Source: Liquidambar formosana
Lineage: Eukaryota; Streptophyta; Magnoliopsida; Saxifragales; Altingiaceae
Assembly: GCA_039720395.1 (NCBI GenBank)
Contig: CM077823.1
Span: 6,624,909-6,688,908 of the forward strand
DNA length: 64,000 bases
Reading direction: 5' to 3'
Numbering within the stretch: the first letter of the stretch is position 1; every line of letters begins with the position of its first letter. Shown here piece after piece: positions 26,201 through 38,200 of the stretch. Under the pieces are notes generated by a model. That model did not search any database and had not been told where the DNA came from. It saw only the letters and a list, made by a program, of their open reading frames with translations. Both the position numbers and the translations under genes were made by a program.

Positions 26201-29200
26201 GAGTTAGTGACGGGGGTGAGTGAAGGACCAGTCTGCTGGACACGTCGCCGAGTATAAACCTGCAAGTGTTTCAAAAGGGGAGGAGACTGAACAAGGGGAG
26301 AAGGAGGCAAGGTAGGAAGACATGGAGGACAAAAATCAGACAGAACATCAGAGGAGAGGAAGGGGGAAAATAAGGAATAGACTCAAGAAATGTAACATCA
26401 GCACACACAAAATGACATTTCAACGAGGGAGAATAACACCTATATCCCTTCTGGGTTCGAGAATAGCCAAGAAAGATGCAGCGAATGGATCTGGGATCAA
26501 GTTTATCACCCCCCGGACTCAATACATGGACAAAACACACACAACCAAATACTTTGGGAGACAGAGAAGGGAGTTACTCTGGGGAACAGAGTAGCATAAG
26601 GGGTTTGTCGTGCAAGGACAGTAGAAGGCATGTGATTGTTAAGGTAGCAAGCTGTAAGAATAGCATCACTCCAATAGAGCTTAGGAACATGCATCTAAAA
26701 TAATAATGCCCGAGTAGTCTCTAATAAATGTTGCATTTTACACTCAGCAACTCCATTCTGTTGAGGGATGTAATTGCAGGATGTTTGATGAATAATGCCA
26801 TGCTGAACAAAGAAAGTAGATAAAGTAGACTCAAAATACTCCTTTGCATTATCAGATCGAAAAATACGAATGGAAACATCAAATTGAGTCTTTATTTCAT
26901 TATAAAATGCTTGAAAAATAGTAGACAATTCAGACCGTTCCTTCATAAGATAAAGATAAGTCATTCTGGAAAAATCATCCACAAAAATAACAAAATACCT
27001 AAAGCCTAAATAAGATTTGACACGATTGGGACCCTAAACATCTAAATGGACTAAATGAAATGGGCGAGAAACTCGACTCTCTAACCTAGACATAAAGGGG
27101 ACTTGATGATGCTTACTAAACTAACATGCTTCACAAGATAGAGACTCAATTTGATGACACTCAGGAACCAACAACTTGAGATTCTGGAGAGAGGGATGTC
27201 CTAAGCGACAGTGATGCTCCATCACCAAGACGGATGACCGAAAAGCAGTTGAAGAGGGGGGACTCTCAGGGTGAAAATAATAAAGGTCACTGGACTCACG
27301 CCGGCCACCAATCATCTTCCCAGTCTTGAGATCCTGAAATACACAATGAGTGGGAAAGAATGTTACGGAACAATTCAAAGACTTAGTAATCCTACTAATA
27401 GACATAAAACTAAAAGAAATTTAGGAACAAACAAAACAGAGGTGAGAGGAAGTGTGGATGAAAGATTGGCATTGCCCAATCCAGAGATAGGGGAAGTTGA
27501 ACCATCTGCTAAAGTAACACTGGGTAACGAAACAGATTGACGCAAATGAGACAACATACCTGAGGTACCTGTAATATGATCTGTAGCGCCAGAGTCAATA
27601 ACCCATGGACTACGAGTGGCGAGGAAAGCTGTAGGATTACCTGTCTGGGCTAAAGTAGCAGTGGAGGCAGCAATGCTAGGCTGTGTGGACAATAGGCGAT
27701 AATACTCATTCTCAGGAATAGAGATAACGCGAGAGGGAGGAGCAAGAGAAGAACCAGTCTAAACAGATGGAGTAGTTGTAGGAAGAGGAGCATTAGCCTG
27801 AAAATCACTATCTTCATGAAACACAGCCTGATTAGCGGAAGCTAAAGGTCGGCCATAGAGCTTAAAACAGAAATCAACTATATGAGTATCACCACAATGT
27901 GTACACTTCGGAAGACCACGACCTCTACTACGGCCACGGCCCCCACCACGACCGCAGCTTCCACGACCACCTCTAAAGGAGCCATGAAAATTACCATTGT
28001 CCCCGGTAGTGCTAGTAGCCAGAGCAGATTTCTCAATGGAAGGAACACCTAAAGAGATAGTCGAACTAGATAAAGAGGCTTGTCGAAGACGACTAAAAAC
28101 CTCACTCAAAGAAGGAAGATCCCTGCTACCCAATATTTGGGATTTAATTGAATCAAAGGAAGATGGCAGACCAGATAGAAAGCGAGCGATATGCATACAC
28201 TCACGCTGGCGCTGCATAACTCTAACATCAGTAGAGATAGGTTGATAGAGATTAAGCTCTTCACAAATAGTTTTAAACTGGGCATAATACTCTGCTAAAG
28301 ACCGATCATCCAAACCAAGTGAAAAATAATCCTGATAAAGATTGCAAATCCGAGAAAGGTCACTAGAATACAATTCTCAGGCCTATTCCCAAACAAGTTT
28401 GGCTGTAGAAAGAAATATAAGGCTGCAACTAATGCTAGGTTCCATACTTGTCCATAAGCTACTACGAATCTGGGCATCCTCCACCTTCCAATCAGCATAG
28501 GACATATCAGTAGTCGCCGAGGGATCATCAATCAAAAACTTAAATATCTTCCAGTCCAAGCAAAAACACCTCAACAGCTTGCGCCCAATACGCATAATTA
28601 CTACCATTCAACCTAATGGTTGTGATAGGTAGCATATCCGGAGATAAAAGAACACTTGGGATTAAGTTCTCCTTAGATTCCATAACACTTAGAAGATTAT
28701 CCAACTAAGAGTAGGCTGGCCTAGCAATAAAAATAGGCAAAACAATCAACGCAACAATAGCAAAGCTCAATAAAGGTTGTTGAAGAACTTCATAGTGCAA
28801 AAAACAAGTCCATAGGGTTTGCCAACAGCACAATCCCTACATCCAAGAGTTATCACATGGGCCAACCATCACAAATCCAAGAAAATAGTGGCCAACAGCA
28901 CCATGGGAAGGTGTATCGACACCTAGGGTTTGATAGAAGTCGTCAACAGTCGAGAATTAGTTGTGGGAGTCCCTGACCAGAGAGAATCGAGGCAAAAAAA
29001 GGTCTCGAAAGGGGTCTAGGCCATGAGACAGTCAAGGTTTAGTTGTGGGAGTCCCTGACCAGAGAGAATCGAGGCAAGAAGAGGACTCGAAAGGATGGTT
29101 GGAGCAGAAAAGAGGCTTCGCCTGATGGTCAGAGAGGATCGTCGGCCAGAAAAGAGGCTTCGCTGACGTCGGGGTAGGCTCGCAAGTGGTCTATGTGGGT

Positions 29201-32200
29201 CGTCGGCATGAGAAGAGGTTTCGCCGATGGTTAGGGAGGGTCATCGGCGTGAAGAGAAGCTTTGTCGGTGGTTAGAGAGGCTATTGATAGCGGTACATGG
29301 TTGTCTAGGTTTGCTAGTTGTTCAAATCAAAGTCGTAGGTGGTCAGTGTCGTCGGAGTAGGGTCGCCAAAGGTCGACGTGGGTCATCGTGGGTCGTCGAA
29401 GCAGATCGACACCTACGGCTTCTCTCGTGGCTTCTGATACCATGTCATAAAACATGGTCTTAGGGTTCTGATCAAAACACCCTAATACCCTCAACACTTA
29501 TTATATAATGAAAGAAATATATAAAGACAAGAATACCCCCATAACCCATAATACATCTCATAACACAAATTAATGATATTATGTATTGCATAAACATTAA
29601 TCCAAATATTACTATGGAGTTTCTAATAGGTGAAAGAATTTACGAAACAAGACCTTTTTGAAACTGGATTGTGCTCATGGGGGTTGGAAATTCTTGAGAT
29701 TGCTCAATTTTCATTTAATATGCAAAAATATGTCGTTTAAATTTTATAATTGCATCAGACTGTTAGTGGACATATTATAGAACTCATGGAGCTTGTAAAA
29801 CAAAGGTCGAAGCATGGGATAAAATAACAATAATGGTTTAAACTCACAATCTTCTATGAAGCTACATATTGATTTTTATAATTTTGAACATACGTATGTG
29901 AATCAGTGCACAAGGGTAGGGCCATTTATGAACTGCATGCAAATCTAGAAAACAGAGTTCTGACATAATGCAAAAGTTCAGGATTTTTTAATCCTGTGGT
30001 AGGGAAGGCTAAGGAGATTCTAGTATCGTAAAAGAAAGGGTACATTTCTTTAGGAGAGAGGATCACCCTTATCCAGATGGCATTAGCCAATTGAAGTTGG
30101 TTGAAGATTGGGAATGATGGTAGCTAGGAATAAAGCCTTTATGGGCAAATGGTTATGGAGATTCATAAAAAAACAAGAACCCTATGGCATTTGGTTATTT
30201 AAAGTATTTATGAATTGTATCCTAATGGTTGGGACACAAAAAATGCTATTAGAGAAACTCACAAATTACAATTGGAAATTCATTACTTTACGTTTACTTG
30301 AGTATCTTAAGCATGTTAGTGTGCATTGTTGGGAATAGTACTCTAGAATCCTTTTTTGACAAGATACTTGGCTTTATGATCGCCCCTTGGACCTCTGTTT
30401 CATGGGCTTTTTCTTATTACTACTAATAAAAATGCCTATACTATTAAGCTTTGGAGCTCTTCCTTCCTAATCACTCTTAGAGTTATAATTTTTTAAATAT
30501 TGAATGTGGAAATGCACCTTAGCTAGAGACCGACTGAAAATGATTATGCGGTAAATGAGCTTTTCTCTCTCCTTCATTTTATCAAGGATGTGTACCTATT
30601 GTGATGATCCAAAGTTCGACTCTTGTTAAACCCCTTGCAGCCACCTAAGCAAGGTTTTACAGTTCTCATGGGCCTTAGACTTACCTGGTCCACATAGGTT
30701 GTGGGATCTTATATGGGCTTGGGGTTTTCCCAAAGGTTTTCCTTATCATAATGAAAACAAAAAAAATGATAATTTTTATAGTAATTATTATAATTTTCAG
30801 TAATTTTTTTATAATTATTTTAACTTTTGCTTAATTAGGGTAATTTATCATTAGGGAAAGGCTATTGCCACCACATAAAATACTCTAAGCCCCCCATTTA
30901 ATTTATATTTTTAAGGTTTTATGAAAAATATAAAAAAAATTTATGAAAACTAATTACATAGTCTACTAGAAAACATCATTCCGGACAACTTTGTAGAAGA
31001 GAGTTTTTTCAAAATCTATCATTTAAGTAGACTTTTTGGCAATTTTTCATGAAAAATGAAATAGAGATTGTAAATGGCCAAAAAGTCTGCTTAAATAATA
31101 GATTTTGGAAAAAATTTCTTTTACAAAGTTGTTCAGAATGATGTTTTCTAGTGAACAATGCTATTAGTTTTCATAAGAAATTTTTATATTTTTCATAAAA
31201 CCTCAAAAAGTATAAACTAATGGGGATCTTTGAGTACTTTATGTGGTGGCAATAGCCTCACTCTTATCATTATTAGCTAACATTATTATTAAAAATACCT
31301 AATATGGGTAATTAGGGTGTAAAAAATAACAATAAAATAATACGGAGTAAAAAGTCAGATTTGGACATGTTTGGCATTTATTTAATTATATGAGAAATTT
31401 TTTTAGAAAATTGTGTAAATTGTTAGAAAATTCCATAAAATTGTAGAAAATTTGAAAAATTCAGGAAATGAATAAAATAATATTATTTGTGGCCCGGAAA
31501 GGCTGAGGTGCCAAAATCTGAATTTTTGAAGCTTATTTGGAAAATTAATTACAAGTGTCATTATGAGAAAAATCAATTTGCATGAGAAAAAAAATATGTG
31601 GCAGCTTAAAATTCAATCTGAATGTATGAAAATTTAGTATAAATAGGAGTTAGCAGATGTAGGTGGTTGGTTTGGTTGAATTTAGAGAGAGAAAGTGTAA
31701 CTTTTTAGAGAGAGAAAAAAGACAGGGAGATTTAGAAATTTTCGATTGAAGAGATTTTGATTATGAACTTTGACTTAGAAGGTGAGAAACTTCACTTAAT
31801 ACCATTCTATGTTTGTTTGAAGCCTAGTGTTATATTGATGACTTTTAAAATTCTTAAAGCTTAGTTTAAGTTTAGGTCAACTTTAATGGCGGCTTAGTTT
31901 CAGTAAAATAATTCTCCTTGTTTACTTGATCATTTGATATGCTACAAAGTGGATTATGTGCCTTTTTGACCAAGAACATGCTTATAAATTTTGGTCACCA
32001 TTGGGTAAGGGTAGGATGGGAATTTGGAGTTCAAAGTTTAAGGTTAGGGTTTGAAGGTCTGAACCTTTCTTTAAATTCTGGTATTAACTAAGCAAGAATC
32101 AATCAAAACCAACTATACTACATGAAAGTAGACATCACAAGCTTCGATCTGACGCTTATTTCACTCAAATCTGACATCAAGAGTGAGATATAAAATTTTT

Positions 32201-35200
32201 AAGTTTCTAGTCCTGTTTGTAACTAATTTTCTGAAAATCGAGCCTTAATTGTAAATAACAGTGGAGAAGAAGCTATTTTAGAAAATAAATAGGGGGGAGA
32301 GTGACCCCACACGTGGGGCATGCGGGACCCACTCTAGCCCGATTTTTTCTTTTTAAAAAAAAAACAAAAATTTGTAAAAATAATGGAAGGGGGTTAGGGT
32401 CTGTTCGGATGCCCAGAAAATTATTTATTTATTTATATTAATTATTTAAAGTTCTAAAAAATAAAATTTGTTTTGATAAATTATTAATTATGTTTAAATA
32501 TGTTTTAAACAACTTTGTGATGCCTTAATTCAAGTCATAAAGTGTTGGTTAGAAGAGCAAGTATAGTACTATTTTATGAGATGAATATATATATATATAT
32601 ATATATATACATATTTTTGAAAACTCAACAAGAAAATATTATTATTGATAAAATAAAAAGCAACACAAGGAGGACAAGATGTCCTGTCAAAAAGTATCTT
32701 ATTAAAAAAAAAAAGAAGAAGGAAAAAAAGAAAAAGTACAGCCAAAAATCTAACACTCAACTACCACACTCTTTTCAACCCGCCTAAATCACAAAAATGT
32801 GGAACACCCTCAATGGCTTTGAAAACTAAAGCCAAAAATTACACACGATCCCACATCTGATTAACATCTTCAAACTTATCTTCAAAGAATCTCACATTTC
32901 TTTCCTTCCAAATCACCCAAAAGCAAGCTACCACATAGCACAACTCCGTAGTGTGGAGGCTTACTCCTACCCCAACCTCCAAACTTAATAAAAAGAAACT
33001 GGAGGCAAGACAATCGAGGAACCCAACTCAACCCCACCAACCTAAAGAGTCGGCCATAATGAAAGAGAAATAGAGCAGTGTACAAATAAATGATCAATCT
33101 CCTCACTATTCTTGCACAAAATACACCACTGTGAAGACAAATAATATAAAGGTCTTCTCTTTTGGAGCAAGTAATTGGTATTAGTTCTTTTATGAGTAGA
33201 GTCCAGCCAAAAAACTGAACCTTTTTGGGGACTTTTTCTCTCCAAATCATCTTATAGGATGGAAAATCAAGATGTTACAATTCTAAACCAACATAACAAA
33301 GAATGACTTACAAGAAAACAATTCGTCTCTTCCCTATCATTAAGATTTTGAAAAAATTGAAATTCCAACCCAAAGGATAAGACAAAGAAGAAACCATACT
33401 AGCAGTTATGAGATAAGGACAAACTATACAAACGAGGAAATAAAGATGAGAACAATGCATCCCCTCTCCAAACATCTTCCCAAAAGTGAATTTTCACTCC
33501 ATTCCCAACGATAAAAGACACACTGACCAAAACAAGGCAAACACTACAAAATGAATCTCCATGGGCTTCGAGCTGTCACATGAGTGGCCAAATTAGAATC
33601 CCAACCATTTCCTTGAATCCCATATTTACTCTTAATGATTGAATGCCATAAAGACTCCCGTCCCAAAGGGAATCTCCATAACCACTTCCTAATCAAAGCT
33701 ATATTTCTAGCAACAACATTACTGATAGCTAGACCACCCTTGGACTTAGGACAAGAGTATGAGATTAATAACTTTGCCTTTTCTTTATTAAATTTTCAAG
33801 TTATTTACTTATATTGTAATGTTATTTTTAATAAATTATATTTCATTACTAAACCCATTTAATTAATTCCCTTAATTCCTAAATTATTATATATTTTCAA
33901 TTTAGTGTTGTTCTTGATGAAATTCATATTGAAATATCTATTCATGTTATATAACATATGGTAAAAAGATTTTACATAAATTATTATTACAAACCCAAAA
34001 TTTATTAATTACAAATTTCTCAGCAAACTATATAAATGATTAAAATATATTTTGATTGCACCATAAAGGTCTTAACAACAAATAGACATTTTTAGACCTA
34101 AAGTTTACCAAATTTTGGATAATAATCACATTTATCCCTAACTTTTATAAAATTTGTAATTTAGTCCCAACTTTAGGATATGGCACTAAGAATCTCCAAT
34201 TAACGAATGGTTTGAACCATTAGTCCATACTTTATGAATTTGAAATTTAGCCCTGTACTTTGGTAAAAATACAATTTTGCCCCTGCGTGTGGAAACTGAC
34301 CTATATGTGATTCAATGATAGTCATGTTTTATCTTGTAAAGTTCTGAAATGGCTTTATTCATATCGTGGCACATATTGGCATGTGATGAATGCCTTTTTT
34401 AATATTAATTGTGTTATTGTGAATTTGTGACAATGATGATGTGGAAAGAAACAATCGGGATTGAGGATGTCCCACAGTTAGTGCACTAATATATTTGATT
34501 GATTGACATGAGGTCAATGACTTAGTCGATTGACATGAGGGCAATGACTCTAGAAGATATATATATACTAGCTTTAGAACCCATGCAACGCACGTGTTAA
34601 TTTATAAAAAATAATATTATTAGCAAATTAGAATTTTAAAAGAATACTTATTCTCTAAAATAGTAAAATGTATTTGTTAATATAATATGTCAATTAAATT
34701 TAAAAGATATAGACAAAAATAAATAAAATAGTTCAATCAAAATAATCTTTGGTGTGATGTTAGCGTAATGTATCACACAAAATTTAATTATACTCCCGAA
34801 AAAGATAAATTATTTTGAAAAACAATTAATTTAATGGTGGAAACTTGTAAAAAATGAAGGAACTGACACGTTATGATATTTGGTGGAAAAAGATTAAGAT
34901 TCTCTAGAGCCTAGCCCATCCCACAATCATGGTTTTAACATGTTGGTATATACCAAAGCAAGTATAGCCGTTGAAGGTATCTCAAAATCCGACGGTGCAG
35001 ATGTAAAATGCATGGCAACGATGAATATTGGCCTTCCATGAGGTTTCGAGTGGGATTCACAAAGAATGAAAAAGCATGGGGAAAAATATCAAAAATTTGT
35101 TTGAGATAAGAACATAAAAAGATGAGAGAAAAGTCTAGACTGAGAAAGGGAATAGGAGAAAAAGCCAGAAGGAGAAGAAAATAAGAGAAAGTATAAATCT

Positions 35201-38200
35201 TTTCAACTTTATGTAATTAACCATATGGAAGAAATTACCATATGGAAGAATTTTGATTAAAATAGATTTTTTTTTCTTTTTTTTTCGTGTGGGAAGCAAA
35301 TCGGGAGAATTTGAAGATTCTGGGGGATCGCGTTTTCTATCTTCTTAATTATGACTATTTATAGTTTTATACGTTCAATTTTTAGGAGGGGAAATGAATA
35401 GGCATAAAGAAAACAGATAAATATAGTACAGTTTATTAAGTTTAGGTTGAACATTGTTTAGTGTGGGTTTTCTAATCCTCCCACATAAAAACAAAGAAAT
35501 ATGCAGTGAACACCAAGCGTCAACTTACCTCCACCGCGTGAGAAAGAGCGAGTAATACCCAAAAAAAAAGGTGAGGAATTTACCTTTTAGTGACCACTTC
35601 CCAACTTGATACCAAACAAAGAAAGTTAGTAGTCCTTTTGAAGCACCTATCAAGTCAATTTGTAGCAAGTTGATAGACAATATCCTTTGTTTGGTATTAA
35701 GTTGGAAAGTGATCACTAAAAGTAGTTTTCCCAGAAGTCACTAAAAGTAACTTTTTGGGAAAATTACGTTTTAGTGAATACTTCCCAACTTAATATGAAA
35801 CAATTGAAATTAGTTGTCATTTTGGCGCACATTGGTAGTCAATTTGTAGCAACTTAACAAAAAATATCCTTTTTTTGGTATTAGGTTGGAAAACCGTTAC
35901 TAAAAAGTAATTTTTTCAAAAAAGTTTTCTCCAATTGTTAGTGTTTCAGCATGAAAAAAAAAAAAAAAAAAAACAAACAAACAAACAAACAAGCAAGCAA
36001 GCAAGCAAACTCTCTTATGTCGACACGTGGCACACAACAGGGTACCATTCCTTCGTTATATATATATACGGTCCTATTCCAGTTAGCTGCAGCCATGGTC
36101 TTAAAAATCGACGATATATCGCGATATATCGCCATATCAGAGGGTGGCGATACGATATTCTCATGCGAAACTGGAAAATTTGAAAAAAAACAAAATATCG
36201 AGAGATATCGACGATATATCGCGATACATCGTCGATATCTCGATAACTTGTAATATCGTCAACATAATATGAGATATCGTGGAGAAATCGATGATATATC
36301 GTCGATATATATCGTCCATACCGACACTAAGCTTTGTATCGTTCCACTGAATTGCTTTCTGGGTCTTTTTTTGGCTGTTTTCTGCTCCCTTTTCTAGTTT
36401 TTGGTCCTGCTTTTTCAGTTTATTGTGTTGCCTTTTCAGGTTTTTTGTCCAAAATGAGGAGCTTTTCCACTAGTTTCAAACTTTCACGTGAAAGTGATTG
36501 TTTGAATTGTTTTATGGGTCTTTTTTTGGCTGTTTTCTGCTCCCTTTTCCAGTTTTTGGTCCTGCTTTTTTAGTTTATTGTGCTGCCTTTTCAGGTTTTT
36601 TGTCCAAAATGAGGAGCTTTTGCACTAGTTTCAAACTTTCATGTGAAAGTGATTGTTTGAAACTTTGAAAGTGTGAAACTCTCACAAATCAGCCTTTTTC
36701 TTTTCAGTTTTTTGTCCAAAATGAGGAGGTTTTCCACGAGTTTCACACTTTCACGTGAAAATGATTATTTGAAACTTTGAAAGTGTGAAACATTGAGGGG
36801 TCAGCCTTTTCAGTTTTAAGTTTGATGAGCAGCCTTTCACAGTTTCACGTGAAAACCTCCTTCAGTCCTTCCAGCTTTCATCCATTAGCACTTTTTCAAT
36901 CCTTCCAGTATAAAAAACCAAACACAACCTCCTTCCACTATAAGCTTCCTTCCAGTTAGTTCAAACTTCAGAAATCAAAACTTCACTATAACTTGCAACG
37001 AGTTAAAGATCAAAAGAAGCTGAGAAGAAAGCAACTAGCAGCAGTCAGCAGACAGTAGTGCTTTAGTTGAAGACTTAAAGCTTTGAAGGTTATAACTTTT
37101 GTCTTTATCTATTTTTAGAACAGTCAAATTTATGCACACTTTATGTAGTTTAGACATCCAATTAAATTATTATTTTTTTATTATTATATGTTTTCTATGT
37201 CCAATATTTAACTAAAATAGACAAAAAAATATATCCTATTCATATTTGAATTTGATATATTTTTAGCATAACAGATTTCGATATATATACATTTGATATG
37301 TTAAAAAACCTACTTTTGATTTTTGAAAGTAGAATGGAAAAATATATTAGAAATTTAGAAATTTGTTGTAAATCAAACTACCATAGTAGTATTTAAAATT
37401 ATTTATAAAAGGGGAAAAAAGAAAGGAAAAATATATTAGAAAATTAGAAATTTTCTAATTTTAACAATAAATGCATATAAAAGCACATACTAGTTAAATC
37501 AATAAACTTTCACAAATCACAATATATTGTTGTAAATTTTAATGATGTTTAATTGTTTATGAAAAGTAATATTTATATTATAAATTTTTTTATTTTAACA
37601 ATAAATGCATAAAAGCACATAATAGTTAAATCAAGGTCAATTGTGAATTGTTAAAATTATTTATTCATTTCAAACTAACATAGTAACCTTCAAAATTATT
37701 TATAAAGGGGAAAAAAGAAAGGAAAAATATATTAGAAAGTTAGAAATTTTCTGATTTTAACAATAAATGCATATAAAAGCACATACTAGTTAAATTAATA
37801 AACTCTCACAAATCACAATATATTGTTATAAATTTTAGTGATGTTTAATTGTTTATGAAAAATAATATTTATATTAGAAATTTGTTGATTTTAACAATAA
37901 ATGCATAAAAGCACATAATAGTTAAATCAAGGTCAATTGTCAATTGTCAAAATTATTTATTCAATTCAAACTAACATAGTAACCTCCAACGTAGAGTCCT
38001 ACAAAAATTTAAAAAAAATAAAGAAATAAATAAAGTATACACAATCACATATGCATATTTAAATTCATATATCCAATAAAGAAGTAAATAGTAAATTAGT
38101 AATATTATTATATATTTATATGTTCTACACGTGTACAAATTATACTTGTATAGTTATATATTATCACGAAATTTGCAGTTGTGTTCTTTTAGCAAAAGAT

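Larger units (their letters stand above)
24340..29565 (-). mobile_element. Ty1/copia retrotransposon 2, full length but dead, younger
   Basis: A complete 5226-bp element in minus orientation: 5' LTR 29443-29565, primer-binding site tggtatcagaagcc just left of it, gag-pol, polypurine tract ttgagggggag next to the 3' LTR 24340-24462. Perfect 5-bp target duplication caaat (24335-24339 and 29566-29570). Both LTRs are 123 bp and differ at only three sites, all transitions. Coding stops include TAG 27759, TAG about 27034, TAG 25916, TAG 25604 and TGA 24922. It lies in sense orientation inside the 22.7-kb helicase intron, 310 bp from an exon. Confidence -1.

Noticed and set aside
10039..29565. Both copia elements are exactly 5226 bp
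   Set aside because: Their LTRs, leaders and sequences are clearly different; the equal length is chance.
36103..36330. Regular cgatat repeats as a possible CRISPR-like or satellite array
   Set aside because: They are imperfect, lack unique spacers, and lie at the ends of a hAT element in plant DNA.
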